NCBI RefSeq assembly: GCF_009870125.1
Contig: NC_046679.1
Span: forward strand, 12,648,001-12,712,000
DNA: 64,000 nt
From: Drosophila pseudoobscura
Lineage: Eukaryota; Arthropoda; Insecta; Diptera; Drosophilidae
Direction: 5' to 3'
In this document: positions 44,937-58,196 of the stretch, one piece after another
Layout of the letters: the number at the start of each line of letters is the position of its first letter
Numbering within the stretch: position 1 is the stretch's first letter
Notes under the pieces: model-generated
What the model saw: only the letters and a program-made list of their open reading frames with translations
What the model was told of the DNA's origin: nothing
Databases searched by the model: none
Program-made: the position numbers and the translations under genes

Positions 44937-46461
44937 TCAGCGCTTCTTCATAAGAGTGGGTCCGTTCTGGCGCGGTTTGTTGTGTATCATGGTGGCACAT
45001 TTTGGTATATGCCGCTCTGCAGCCGTTTGATTGAAGCGTCTGCCGCAGTGAGGACACTGTATGTAGTCGGCATTCTCCGACGGCGGTGGCGGTGGAAGGT
45101 CACTCAGCTTGCCGCCGCGAGCCAAATGCGCCTGCATCTGCTTCGCAGATCGTATCGTCTGTATGAACTCCTCGTGCTTCTTGCGCCAGTTGCTTTTCTT
45201 TACGCCCGTGGACAGGCCCTTTATCTGGGCGGCACTGCTGTACGTGGACTGAGAGCGAGTCTGCTTATTACCCCTCTTGGCGGTGAACTTCTCCGCCTCG
45301 GTGCCGCCCACACGCTGCTTGGAGGCATCGAATATCTTGCGCTTGGTGGTGATGGTGCGCTGGCACACACCCTCGTGCTTTTCCAATCGATCCGTGTTGA
45401 AGTGCCTACCGCAGTATCGGCAGGGGGACGTACCATCAGGAGGCGGCTGACTCTGTCAGAAGAACAGTGGGATTAGCGTATGACCGTTTCAGCACCTGAC
45501 ACCACGACTTACCATTGTTTTCTTGGGGACTGGAGATTTTGCTTCGGCCTGAAACGGATTAACATGGAATCAAATTGAACAACATGAACATATTTTTTTG
45601 TTCGGAAAATAAAGGCAATGTGGGATGGGATGATACTCACCTTTCGAACCAGTGGAGGTGACTTGCGACTACTTGCGACTGCTGCCCCCCGACTGGCCGG
45701 TTGGGCCTTTGCTCTGGCCGTTGCTTTTGGCATGGGACTCCTCGGAGGAGTGGACTCCGCTTCACGCGGTGGCGTTTTTCTCGTAATCACAGGCTTTAGC
45801 CGATTCACAGTTCCCGCCGGATTGTACTTGTTGTTGTTGTTGCTATCACTGGTCAAGCGTTTGTTCAAGACTGGCTTGTCCTTCAGGCTCATGGCGGAGA
45901 CATCTTTGATCAGTCGTGGAACTGGCTGATGGCTACGAGCGGGCTGCGACGGTGGCGTGGTAGCCCCACCAACAATGGGCTTCAGCGGATTACTGCGATC
46001 GATGCCAGCTCCGCGACGCCGCTCATCGAACATTTGGCGTACTTTCCCATTGCCCACGAGCCTGGACGAAACAGCGCTGGGGGCCACAGTAGCTAGACCA
46101 TTGCTACTAGTCCTGCCCGCCATTAGGTTCCGGCGGCGCTCCTCCTCCGCCTTCTGAAATCGCATCTGGAAGGAGAATTGCGAACAAATAGAGAGATTCA
46201 GATTCAGTTGTGTGCGGGAGTGATTTTTGTTTTGTTGGATGCCCTCTATGATGGTTGTGGCCTTACAGGTGCCGAAGTGCTGTTGCCATTGCCATTGCCA
46301 TTGGCATCGCTGGGTGGCAGGTGGCTCAACGCCTCCACTAAGCGCCTGGCAGCCCAAGATTCATTGAGCTTGAGGGGCAATATGTGATCGTGCTGGAGGT
46401 ACTCCGACTCGAGCCCGTCGCTAAAGATGGATATCCGTTCGTCCTCCTCCGCTTGCAACAT
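44937..46461 (-). CDS. ZC2HC1-type zinc-finger protein, four exons, 423 aa
   Basis: Exons are 46461-46267, 46165-45641, 45548-45513 and 45452-44937, phase 0 throughout. Two C2HC fingers are spaced as in the ZC2HC1 (FAM164) family: Cys263, Cys266, His278, Cys282 (CRYCGRHF...HEGVC) followed by a KRKIFDASKQR segment, and Cys385, Cys388, His400, Cys404 (CPHCGRRF...HIPKC) near the C-terminus, with KKSNWRKKHEEFIQTI between them as in the vertebrate proteins. The N-terminal 250 residues are low-complexity, with Arg/Ser/Pro-rich tracts and an Asn run. The family's role is poorly defined; testis and cilium links have been suggested for some members. ATG at 46461 is the first in frame. The gene converges with Hpr1. 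A distant Inr+DPE promoter at 48983 may drive it. Confidence 0.88.
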
Positions 46462-48693
46462 GCTCGGCCAACAGGCGCGTGTCAACTGAGGTGGACATTA
46501 GCACGTCCGTTTCCCCCGAGTGGAGTCATTAGGTGCACATGTGTAAGCTTGGGTTTTTTTTTCCCCCCCCTTCTGTTTCTTTTAGTGTTTGTGTGGGCTG
46601 TTGTTTGCCTGTCTATTCCGCGGGGCAAACGATGCGGCATGCGCCCACTTCCCACTTTCCGCTCGGAACAAATCCGTGCCCACCACTTACGTGCCGCCAG
46701 TACATAAAGCCCCGTGCCACACGACCCGCCTGGGCAAAGGTAACTTTGTCCGTCGCTGGTGGGCCAAAATAGTTGCCGGGGCTGGTGGGCATGCTCCGCC
46801 TTCGCCTTCGCTCCTACTCGTATTTCCCTATAGATAAGGCTGTTGCGGTATTCCTCTTGTTTCCTGGTTTGTAGTGTAGTGGCCTTCGGGACCGAACGGC
46901 CAGGGACATCGTCAAAGGAGAATACTAGAGAGAGTCTTTTGTGTATCGGACACTTGAGAAATTCTAGCCAGCTGCTGTCCTTTTGTTTAGCCTGCTTCTG
47001 CCCTCCTGCCTTCCTTGCCTCCTCCTCGCTGTTGTTGTGCATGGTGTTGCTGCATGCCAATAGCAACAACAAAAAAATCAATGGCTGCAACGGCCACCAG
47101 ACGTTGCCATGGCTCACGTGGCAGTACAGCACTCACACACGGAGCCAGACACGGACACACACAGGTACACATTAAATGGGAGGCGGGGGGAGAGCGAGAG
47201 CTAGTTCGGCATTTGTTGAATGCAACAAAGGAAGCGCTCAGGTGACAAAGGACCTCCCACGGGGCCCGTTCCAATCAGCGATTAAAATCGCGCGCGACCA
47301 ATTTTCCAAGGTAAATTATTTGATTGATTGATGAATTGATGGATTGTTGGACTGTTTTTCCTATGCTGTGTGTGTGTGATTGGCTGAGTGTGTTTAATGT
47401 CAACCCTTTATGGGTACTGAGGGGCTCTCCTAGGATTTTCTAGTGCCGCCTACGTCCCCGGGTCTGCCATCAACAGATGGCATCGAATGGAGAGCCTTTT
47501 GTGTCGCGACAAGAGCACCCATTCCCCAAATACGGGGAGGCACTAAATTAATTGGCTTTCCGCTGGGAAACTTCAGAAATAGAACTCCATCGAGCTCGAA
47601 CCATTTTTGGAAGCGTCACGGAAATTAAACGAACAGATCTGGCTGCTGATTGGTGGATGATCATGGCCAAATGGTTGGCTAATTGTGGCAGCAAATTAGT
47701 GATCACAAGTGGCCGGGATGCGGCCTTCCTGTGACGAGAACTCTTACCCGCATATCGCTTAGCTTTGAGGGCAGGCCCTCTCCGGAACCGTTTGCAGCCA
47801 TAGCCAAATATAGTCGGATGGATTCGATTCGACTGCTGGTGAGTGGGCAACAGACAAGGCGATGACGCGAGTAAGCCGCTTGAACGCTTTTGTTACCGTA
47901 GACCCGGCTTAGACCGCTTAGGCCGATGAGTCATGCGAGGTTGCCGCACTGCCTGCAAAGAAACAAAAGCCAGATTGGAGAATTACGATAGGCAATAAAA
48001 GTCGGCAGGAGGCGTGAATGAAAACAGGGTGCAAACAGTCGCCACAGATCGTCGGATAATGCAGTGCGTGGGCGACCAGACTCGGGCTCAGATCCAGACC
48101 CAGACCCAGACTCACACCCAGCTCAGACTCACAGTTGTGGGCCGATTGCCACACCGAATATGGCTCTGCCAATGAACACTCCAATTGAATCGAATCGAAT
48201 TGAATTCGAAGCAACATGCGCACCAAAAACGAGTGAATTCTAATGAACGTTCGAAACGATTAAAACTGAATCTAAAAGTCTGGACCAAAAACAACTAGAA
48301 ATGTTTGAAATTTATCAATGTATATTTGTTTAAGCAATATTCAGCCGAAGCTATTTATTTAATGTTAATTTTGGAATGCAAACTAATTCCATAACCAGTC
48401 GATCAAAGCCAGCTGGGTGAGGCATGTACCAGCCCCTTTCCTACAAGTGTTATTTCAATAAATATTCAGAGTACTACTGAGTATTTCATCTGGTTTTAAG
48501 GGCATAGAGCCGTCACTATTGCCGCCCACACATGCTGTTCCCCTCTCGACTTCGCTCACGAAATTAATTTATGTGTATTTCTGCTTTTTGGCACACGTCG
48601 TCTCTTGCTGACTAATTCCAACTCTCGGCTCTGTTTGCTCTGTCTGCGATTTGCATACGAGAACTCTTCCAGTAATGGCCGAAATATACTTAC
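46462..48693. other. Gene-free stretch upstream of the zinc-finger gene
   Basis: No convincing coding sequence. A long minus-strand frame (46482-47132) has a hydrophobic start but no homology that I recognise. If the promoter at 48983 serves the zinc-finger gene, most of this is its first intron. Confidence 0.45.
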
Positions 48694-48983
48694 CAGCCGT
48701 GAGTGGGGACAGTCCTCCGGTTGGCCTGGCCAGAAGGCACGCGAGTTTGTTGACACACCAGCGATGGTAGGGGGTCAAATGAACTTTAGAGCCAGACCTC
48801 AAGAACTGGGTCACCGACGAGGGGACAGGACAGGATAGGGCAGGATAGGACAGTGGCTGGGGTAAATGGCCAGCTGGCAAATGGCCCACTCAAGTCAATT
48901 TGAATTTTAAAGAGGTGCCTCGCTTGGGCACCGGCTCGGCTCGACTCGACTCGACTGTTTGCTTAGAAGTTTGCGCGCTAACT
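48694..48983 (-). other. Probable untranslated leader exon
   Basis: From the Inr A at 48983 to a strong donor (GGCTG/GTAAGTAT) at 48694/48693. The sequence is GC-rich near its start and carries no long conserved frame, so it is probably a 5' UTR exon. The nearest downstream minus-strand coding gene is the ZC2HC1-type gene. Confidence 0.45.
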
Positions 48984-48985
48984 GA
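48951..48985 (-). promoter_or_regulatory. Inr + DPE core promoter
   Basis: On the minus strand TCAGTT (48985-48980) sets A+1 at 48983, and AGTCGA begins at exactly +28 (48956-48951). This fits the DPE consensus RGWYV with the required spacing. No TATA box is present. It is a textbook Drosophila TATA-less focused promoter. Confidence 0.7.
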
Positions 48986-51394
48986 GACAAGATTCTGAAT
49001 CCGAATCCGAGTCCGATTCCAATTCCGATGGCCGGGCCCAGGCCCGAACAAGTTGCGAAGTTGGCGACATCGAGGGAGCGTTGCAACGCCAACTGATCTA
49101 TACAGCGACGATGGTGATGGTGATGGTGGCGTGTCGGAGCTGGCTCCAAACCCCACTCCGCGTTCAGCATACCACTCTTTCCGCCCCCCGCCCATGTGCG
49201 TGATTTCGCAGCACACACGAAGAGAAACCATGTACAATGTTTATTCGCTCAATTGCTGTTGTTTCGTTCTCTCAGATGTTGTTGCTAATCTTTATTTGCT
49301 TTTTTGCTTTTTGTTTTACATTTATCAACGCCTGACGCATCGCAGATCTCTCCGTCAAAACTCTTCTTGGCTGCCTGCCTGCCTGCCTGAAGTCATCGAA
49401 TCAAGACCCCGCGCGTAAGGTGTATTTATAGACCTCTGTGAGGTCTCTCAGCGGTTGCCGAAACCATGATTAATCAAAAGCCATCACACATAGATGTTGG
49501 TTTTGCAAATTGGCGAAAAATGAATTGGTACAAAATTCTTACAAAGTTTTTGCGATGGGAATCGATTCGGAAATGTTCGACATGTGAGCGTATTCCAGAT
49601 TCGGCAATCGCTTGGGTCTGATTCAGTGGATGACTTCTTTTGTTTTCTTTAGACAATCATAAATGTTCATTCGTTTTCGTTTTCGTGTGCTTTGGGGGCT
49701 GTGCGGTCTTGAAACCATATAAGAGCGTTCGACTTTCGGGCTCTTCTAAGTGCCAGCCTCTCTTTCTCTTTTTGGCCAAAAGTATTCTGCTGCACATGCT
49801 CTTCGGCTTGGGGATTGGGTTTGGGGTTGGGGTTGGTGGCACTTGGTGAACCTGCACCAAACAAAGGGAAGGAATGAGGCAGGGTTCGTTTCGAGCAGAT
49901 CTTCCTCTGGCTGAAGCGTTTTTGTCGTTTGTCGTTTTTGGGCTGAGAATTTGCGGCGTCATGCGAGTGAACGTCTACCAAATATTTATAGACACATATA
50001 CATACGATACACATCAATAGAATTACATATTTACTTCTCTAATTACGGCTCGAGAGCGACCCTGGCCAAAGTTCGGGAGAAGGGAGGACATGGTTGGGGG
50101 TTCGCAGGTTGCGGGAGTCTTTGGCGGGTCTTTCGGCCTACGCTTAAAACTTTTACAATTTGTTACATTCATAGTACATAAGATTTACTCGTCCTCATTG
50201 CGATTGGGCTCTGCCATCGGGTTTTGGTTCAATTTAATCAATTATGCTTCTGCCTTACGCCAATGCACACTTGTGCGGGTATGTGTGAATATGTATATTA
50301 TATGCACACCTATTTAATGTATATGTATATGCATGCATGTATGTATGCTTTCTTGTATAACTTGTATGGTCTGCTGCTGCTTCATTTCTTCTGTGCTCTG
50401 ACGACAAACTGCCAGCAGTGCGGACCACAAATTGGAATACATTTAACAATGACACGGCAACTTCAACGTCAACTTCAACTTCAATATCAACATCAACATC
50501 AACGACACTGACAACTGACAATTGGTAACAAACAACGAACTTACTAGCCTAATTGCAAGTAACGGGTATATGGTGAGCCGGGCGGCAAGGCCTCGCCGGC
50601 AGATCGGGCGTATACGCGATGTCTGCTTCCGGCCTTGCCGCCGTTGCGCTCTCTCGTTCCATCTCTCACGGATCATTCACTTGGCTTGGATTCATAACTT
50701 CTATTTGCTCTTTCGGTTCGTACTCGGGGGCGGGGGCGGGGCCGCCGCCTCCTTGCCCTCGCTGGCTGCCTAAATGCGCAGCACAATAAAAATGGATACA
50801 GTACACATCTGTATGTATATGTTTATGGGTGTATATATACTATATATACTGTTATGTTGTTCAGCTAACATCGGAAATGCATTTTACGTGTACAATTATT
50901 CTACAAAAATTTGCTTCTAAAGTAAGGTTTCCCTCAGTTGATGTTTTAAAACACACATGTGGTTGGGTTTACATGGTTCGCATCGTTTACAATAAACTTT
51001 ATAAAAATACTTGTTGGTAGTGTAACTGAAGAGCGTGTGGGGGATTGACACTTAATTGAAGCTTGAGGTGGCTCAAACCCCTTCAATCGAATTCAATCGT
51101 ATTCATATTCGTACGTTTACGAGTATTTTGTAGATATTCATACATAAGTTAGGGTTCATGGAGTCTGGAGTCAACTCCATTTCCATGCTGGACGTGCTAA
51201 GACTATTTATTACACACAGGCCAGGCCCGAGTGTCTGGCCACTTCTCCTTCGACATCTCCACATCATCGAAGCTTTAACAATTTACATACATATGTATAC
51301 TATTTAATCCAGTTTCTCCTACATGCGTATGCGTGATTGTCCAAGGTTGATTTTACTTCTATTTTTGTTTTAGATTTCATTTCATTTCATTAAG

Positions 51395-51422
51395 TTTTAG
51401 GTTTTAGGTTTTAGGCTTTAGG
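51395..51422 (+). repeat. Four TTTTAGG-type heptamers
   Basis: Three perfect TTTTAGG units and one CTTTAGG. They resemble telomere-like repeats of other eukaryotes, but Drosophila telomeres do not use such repeats, so a local slippage product is more likely. Confidence 0.85.
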
Positions 51423-52723
51423 TTTTGTGTCCGTCCATTGCTGAAAGCCTTCTTGACTAACAATATTCGGCTTACACTCGGATTAGGCTTCAGACTACAA
51501 CATTTTGGTGAAGATATTCCCATCTATATATGTATAATATGGTATGTGTGTGTGTATATATAGTATAGGTATATGCATGTATATGTTTGTGTCTCGAATT
51601 TCGAATCGCTTCGTCTCTTTATCTAGAACTATAAGCCAACATTCAATGCGCTCTAATTTAACGTCTAAACGACAATTGCTTAAGTCTTTTAGTCTACATT
51701 TACTTATACTCGTAGGTTGCGCTGTTACGCTGCGCTGCGTGGGTTATCTCTCGTCTTTCCCGTACTAAACACCTAACGAACGGTTCGGTTCGGCTATGGC
51801 TATATAGGTATTGTACACAGACACAAACATACAAACGCTTACGTGTGCGCGGAGTATACATACAATAACAACGATTGGGTACGAGTGTGTGTGTGGGCTG
51901 TGTTCTGTATTCTGTATTCTGTGAAGGCTAAGGCTGTAGCAGGCTCAGGTTTAAAGGTATCGTATCCGTTTCCGCTGCATGCGTTGATTATTGTTGTACG
52001 TAAAAATATATGGCTATCAATACACATACAAATACAAAGGACCAGCATGCAACAGATGCGCAGAGGGCAAACATACATATGTATATGTATGCCCTCTTAC
52101 CCGTAATTTATGTTCTAAGTATCCTGTGTATATCTTAACAATCTTAACAAACATCCTACTTATTCTAACATTCTCTATATACCTAACGTACAGTTAATTC
52201 AAGGTGTCCGTAGCGGCGTTTTCTCTTTGTCACATTCTGGCGCACGGTGGCGCACAAAATTGCTCTTTAAAGTTCTTCAAAATGAAAATTCAAATTCGAA
52301 TCAATATAGAATGAGAGCATGAGAATGACGAATGCGAATGACAGTGGATGTGTGGATGTGAATTTCGAGAGTGCCTACACGAATACGAGCATGTACGCTG
52401 TATGTGGGGTTTGGATTGGTTTCGATTGTTTTCGATTGAACTGCTGCGATGACAATGTGAATAGTATCTGTGATTTGTCCTTAACTAAGTACTTCGATTA
52501 CAATACAATAAGCGTACAAGTGTGTGCACACACGCGTATCTTTGTCTTTGGTATCTGTATCTTAATACATTTGTGATTTGTTTTTTACCTGGGTTGCTAA
52601 CTTGTCTCTTGCTGTTTCGTTTTTGTTTTATAAACTTTACATCAGTACGGGTGGGTATGTCGATTTCTCTGTGTGTGAGTTAGTTTTGTAAACTTAACTG
52701 GCCTTAATAGTCCTACAAGGAGG

Positions 52724-52759
52724 GGGTCGGGTTCGGGGTCGGGGTCGGGTTCGGGTTCG
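52724..52759. repeat. GGGTCG/GGTTCG hexamer repeat
   Basis: About six hexamer units alternating GGGGTC and GGGTTC. Confidence 0.8.
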
Positions 52760-53985
52760 CTTTTGGGTCCAGTGTGAGACTGTGTCGAGTGCTTACGTCT
52801 AGAGTGTGTGGGTTCTAGCCCTATTTTAAGTTACTTGTTAGTTACCTGGTTTTCCTGTTTACTGTACGTAATTTCATTTAACATCCTATATATATCAAAA
52901 TGTCGGTCTTTCTTTGGTTTTCCTATTAAGTTTTTATCGAATTACTTGCGGCGTACGATACCCCATACGAGTATCTGTATAAATTTGTCAAAAATTTGCA
53001 CACAAAAATGGTTTTCTGTTTTGCCGGGGGGAATTGGTGGGTGGTTTTGGCTAGTGGTGTGGGGGGAGGGGTACGATGTGTGGATAAATCTGTCTATTGA
53101 TTACAAAAATTCTAGAAAATCATGGCAAAACAATTTGAAAAAGTGTTTCCATACAAATTGCATCAATATAAATTTCAAAAGTTTTCCAAATACCCAAAAG
53201 TATTTCCATGCTTTTGTTTGTTGTTGGTGTGTGAGAGTTTCCGTTATCATTTTCATTTAGATTTGCATCCTGTGCCATCCTGCCCGTCTCTGGCATGCAT
53301 TATTTATTATTTATTGTAATTTCTTTGCCCCTCGAGTGCAAAAATATTTTGTAGCCTACTTACATACAATACGATACGATAAGATACGATACGAGAGTAT
53401 ATGCGCGATGCAAAAATATTTTCGCATTTCAAATGCTTTCTGCGGTTGCGATTGCCAAGTGTGTGGTTGGGTGGTGGGGTGGTTGGGTGGTGGGGCGAAA
53501 GTGCGGTTGCATATATGTATACATGTAGTTGTGTGTGTATGTGTTTATCTGGTTGTCCGACATGCACTCACACACCTTCACATCCACATACGTGTCTGTG
53601 TAGATTTCCGAGAAAAGTGGGGGAATTTCCGCGGAATATGTTATGTTTTGGCGAAATGCATTACGTTCGCATTACGCTCGGGTTTCTGTTTAACTGATTA
53701 ACGCGATTAGCACACAGATAGAGGACACAGGACACAGGAAACAGTAACAACCACCTACGGGGTTACACAGTTACAACACATGTGGCGTATACGTAATGCA
53801 GGATTCAGATACCCTATACCTATGCCCTCTCCCCATTCCATGCAATGTCTATTCCTATTATGTGGCAACATCTAAGACACAAAGAGTAAGGGTAAGCACA
53901 CCTATTATACGTACTACCGAAGCGATTACCAGTTGCGAGTGTTCCAGAGGTTAGATCTTATGAGGGTAGGGGGCGTGGGGGGCTT

Positions 53986-56900
53986 TTAAAATATGAAATC
54001 GCCACAGTCCATGGCGTAGTCAAAGTCCTCGCCGCCAATGTCGTCCACTCCGCCGGAATGGAAGTCGAAGCCGCCAATGTCGGTGTGGTAGACGGCGCCG
54101 CTGCATGAGGTGTCGATCAGATTGGTGCAGTGGGTGGTGGGCAGGGCGTGAAGAGTGAAGGTGTCCTCGCACTGGGACCAGGTCAGGCCGCCGCTCCACA
54201 CGCCGTTCGGCAACGTGGCCCATCCCCAGCCATGGCCCCAGGGCAGGGCACAGGCCAGCGAGGCCTTCGAGTCCGGCTTCTTGCTGAGAATGGCCACGGC
54301 CGCATCGCTCTTGACCAGTGGATTCTGGATCTGTTTGTACAGCCTAGTGGTCATCGCCGACGAGGTGCAGCCATGGTGCTTGCTGCTGCTGCTGCTGTGG
54401 GCCGCCGCCTTGCGGTGCTTCACCTCCGACTGGGTGGCAGCTGTGGACGGGACACGGACAGGGGCAGTATGGCAGCAGGCATGGGTAGGGGATTTGCACG
54501 GAATTATCAACGGATTGGCTCTATATACTCACGTCTAATGCGCACCAGTGGGCGTCGCAGCACGTTCATCAGGTGCGGCTTGTCCACCACCAGCTCGATT
54601 TGTGGCGGCGGCGGCAGGGTCTTCGTAATCGCATCAATCCAGTCGCTCACCTCCTGCTCGGACTTGGCCAGCATCCAGTAGACCTTGGACCGCTTCCGCT
54701 GCGATCCGAGTGCAATCAACTGGGAGACATTCACGCCGTCCGGTAGCGGCGGTCGACGCGGTATCTGTCCAGTCCAGTGGGCAATGGCCAGCATCTCGGG
54801 CGCTTCTTTCACTAGGATCTTGCCCGACGGCGAGGTGCGTCCCGGCTCCGTGAACCAGGCCATGGTTGAGTCGTCGTACAGTACCACCCACTCCTCGGAC
54901 CAGCGATTCCAGAACATTTGCTCTGTCAATGGCAGGTGAACAAGCAACGTCAGTGCGGATCATCCTCAAATCTGTAGCCCACAAGCTCAGCACAAATTGC
55001 TCCCGGCCGTGTTGCTACTCAATGCTGCCCCTAACGAGCCTGACAATGACGCATCCTCAGAATCCTCAGCCCTGCCAAATCATGAGTAATTACACTTGAA
55101 TGTGGCCCCCAAAAGATTATCCACCCACACAACACATCCTCTGTGCAGGCATCTATCTCTATCTATGGCTATGGCTATGGCTCTGGGTCCGGGCGGATGC
55201 TGCGTCATTCCGAGTTGAGCTTTCAGGCGGACCTGAGTCGCTTGTGCTGAGTTGACAGATTGTCGCCCGAGCTGTTGAGACCTGAACTCGGCTCGGGTCT
55301 GGTCTGGTCTGGGGCTGGGACTGGGTCTGCTGACTGTGCTAATGGGTCGGTCTGTCTGTCTGAGACCCGGCTCATCTTCGCTTGAAATGGTCCATTCAGG
55401 GTCATGTCATTGCATTGTCTGGCACTGCATGCCCCAGCCACAGCCACAGCCACGACTGGCCACAGCCCCAAGTCTAACAGGTACTTTTTCAGGATTACTT
55501 TTTCGGGTTTACTTACTTTTGTAGCGCAGTAGGTAGCCGCCCTTGATCTGTTTGCCGCCAGTTCCTGCAGAGACAACGAAAAAGGAAATAAATGCCGTGT
55601 ATATAGATATGTACGAGTGCATCCCAGCGAATCGAAGCTCATCTAGTCCACATCCGTTGCCCAGTGTTCAGTCATAGGCTGCGACCTAATTGAACAGGAG
55701 GTTGCCCCTGCAACGGAAGCTGGAGTCCATTTCCCATTCGTTCGATTTGAACTGAAAGCCGAGATTATGTCGCCCACGCACTGACAACAGAGAAACACGG
55801 GACAGCCGGTCGTCCCCTGGCCACTGGAGCTGCAAATTTCTGTTGTAAAAGGAAGCGAACGGGGCCAAGAAATACGAAACGAAATGTAACACGAAAATTC
55901 ATTTAGCAATTCCCCCGGAATTAACTCAATCAGACAGCCAGTTGAGGCAGGTGTGTGGTATGCCTCAGCCCCAGCCCCAGCTGAATCAGCCTGCCCCCAG
56001 TGTTGCACTGAGTGTCACCTGCACTGGCACTGTCGCTGTCGCTGACACTGGGCTGTCCGGGTCTTGCATTTCAAATTCATTACCACTGGACGAAGACAGG
56101 AGTGCAGAGTGTACGTGCGAGTATATGCATGTATAGTAGATGCAGGGGATGGTTGGGCAAACATGAAGCTGGAGGTGGACTGAATTAATTACTTAAATAA
56201 AGATGGCAAAGGCTCCATACGTATACTTGATATGATATCATATTAAAGATTAAGTCTGTCTAAAATTTCCAATGAAATTTAATCAGTGGAAAAGCATTGA
56301 ACGCAGACCATTGGCAAATGGATAAAGTACCGATTCGTTCGATGGTTGATAGGGTGTATCATGCACATGCAATGTATTTTGTTTTTGCTCTCTTGAGACC
56401 CAGTTTCGGACTTGCTGTTGGATTTTTGGATACAAAAGACTATGTATTTTGTTGTTGGATTCTGCGGCCGACTCAGCTGCCCAAGGCAGCTGCCCAAGCC
56501 ACGGCCCGTCAAGCAACTTTTTCCTATTGGTTTCCCTGCAATTATAATGCATTCTGAATTCAATCAGATTGGTACATCGAATTGCGGATCTTGAAGAGCC
56601 TCTTGGAAGAATCCTTGACAGTGAATCAGCTGCACTTTGGACCACTTGAGCGCAAGCCCTAGAGAAAGTTGATTCAGCAGCAAACTGATTATGGCCCGAG
56701 TGTCCTGGCAACAATTTGCTTTGGCTGCGAATGGTGATGCGATTGAGCTGAGACAGCATTTGGATAACGAAGGCTCGAGGGGCATGGCTGACCCTCAGAG
56801 CGGTCTGGTTCCGAAATGCCGACGACAACGATAGATTATAGAGTCCCAGTGTCCACTGCTGGCTATGATGATGATGATGATGATGGGAGAACGAGCATGC

Positions 56901-57950
56901 CGAAGGACACTGTGCCGCTTGTATAAGAAGGCATCGGACATCATGTGTGCCACTTGAGTGCACGCACACAGCCACAGACATTGCACATGCACATGCACAT
57001 CCACATCCATATGACAAATCAGCTAGAATTGCAAGTGGCTGCTGCAACAGACAACGTTCTCTGGCAGTCAACGAAGGCGAACGTGTACAGACACAGCTGT
57101 AAGGCTCGGGGTTGGAGGGGGACTTAGTTGGGGCTGGGGCTGGGGCTGGGGTTGGGACTGAAGTGTGGAAGCGCTGGTATATAGTAGTTGCATGATTTAT
57201 GCATGTGGCTCGTTGCAAACTGTGGCCTGAAGCGAGCTGTCATCGTTGCCAAGCTGGAATAGCATCCCAGATACACACGCACACACACACACAGTGATAC
57301 AGTGTAGTATACTTAATGATTTAATGCATGACATACGAGTTTATGTGCATATATACACATGCTGGCCAATGGGCGTGGCACTGTCTACCAATTGCAACAT
57401 AATGAAACCGCATTCCGGATTCCGCTTGATATGTGGAGCGGGTGGGCGTGTATGTGTGTGTGTGTGCATGTGCCCCATAACGAGGCAGGTCAACAATGGG
57501 GTCCGAAGGGTGCGGGAGAGCCAGAGCCACAGAGAGAAATGGGAGGGGGATGAGAGTGAGAGTGAGAGTAAGAGAGACTGTGGCAGAGGCAGAGGCAGAC
57601 AGACTCGCAGCTGCGCCTGTGTGCGAAATTCATTGAGAAAAATAAGGCCAGGCCAGGCCAGGCCAGGAAAAACGAGTTCAGGGTTTTCCGCCAAATGAGG
57701 CCACAGCGACTGCTGCTTTTCGGTGCTGTGGCACCAGAGCCTCCAGAAGCCCAGCATCGTTTTCGTTTTCGGTTTCACTTTCTCCCAAACGGAACCCCCC
57801 GTCCCCACCCTATGCCCTTCTCACCTGTATCCATGTTGTGTACTTACCCATCGCCTGTGGCTGTTGCAGCTGCATCTGCTGGGGATGCTGCATGAACGAG
57901 CAGTCCGGCTCCACGCTCTCCGACTTCACCTTTGTGCACATGGAGAACAT
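53986..57950 (-). CDS. PH-domain protein, four exons, 331 aa
   Basis: Exons are 57950-57848, 55564-55517, 54922-54533 and 54440-53986, phase-consistent. Exons 2 and 3 together form a pleckstrin-homology domain at about residues 38-150: GGKQIKGGYLLRYK opens strand 1, then the FWNRWSEEWVVLYDD and STMAWFTEPG strands, an IPRRPPLPDGVNVSQLIALG insertion, and a C-terminal helix SEQEVSDWIDAI with the conserved Trp. PH domains bind phosphoinositides or proteins at membranes; here the ligand is unknown. The C-terminal 150 residues have a Ser/His-rich linker and a Cys/Gly/Asp-rich tail (TSCSGAVYHTDIGGFDF, DFDYAMDCGDFIF) of unknown fold. The N-terminus is Gln/Met-rich. An in-frame second ATG at 57941 is possible. 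Upstream leader exons probably exist (58-59.3 kb). I do not recognise the gene name. Confidence 0.88.
56866..56884. repeat. GAT trinucleotide repeat
   Basis: Six ATG/GAT units in the first intron of the PH-domain gene. Confidence 0.85.
57646..57667. repeat. GGCCA pentamer repeat
   Basis: Four AGGCC units in the first intron of the PH-domain gene. Confidence 0.85.
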
Positions 57951-58196
57951 ATTTGATCCCTTCCTTTCCTTCGTATCCGTTTCCGTTTCAGTTTCCCTTA
58001 CGTTTCCCCGTTCCGTATAATTGGCTCTTGGCAGCTTTGTTGTAGTTTAATTGATTTTGTGGTCTTTCGATTGGCAGCTTCTCGGGTCTCGGTCTCGGGT
58101 ATGATAATGGGTATGGGGATGGTTCAATGGCTCAATAGCAATGGAATAGCAGGAGCGAAAGTGATGTCAGCACCAGGCGCGCGTTATCAGAATTCA

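Larger units (their letters stand above)
48986..53985. other. Non-coding, AT- and repeat-rich stretch
   Basis: About 5 kb without credible genes. From about 49.2 kb on it is AT-rich with many short TATGTA-type, CA/GT and ATACG runs. It directly follows the stop of the minus-strand PH-domain gene, so part of it may be a long 3' UTR of that gene. Poly(A)-type hexamers are too frequent to choose one. Confidence 0.45.
55565..57847 (-). other. Intron 1 of the PH-domain gene
   Basis: About 2.3 kb with no internal gene that I can support. A long minus-strand frame (56283-57218) shows no domain and overlaps repeats, including GAT (56866-56884) and GGCCA (57646-57667). Confidence 0.6.

Noticed and set aside
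46482-47132. Minus-strand frame with a hydrophobic start upstream of the ZC2HC1-type gene
   Set aside because: No conserved features. The hydrophobic run comes from GTTGTT/CTCCTC repeats, and it lies in the likely first intron or leader.
51395-51422. TTTTAGG units as an internal telomere repeat
   Set aside because: Only four units, and Drosophila telomeres are retrotransposon-based, so slippage is the simpler reading.
56283-57218. Minus-strand frame of 311 codons in PH-gene intron 1
   Set aside because: His/Ser/Pro/Ala-rich translation over GAT and CA repeats, without a domain. It lies within an intron whose borders are well supported.
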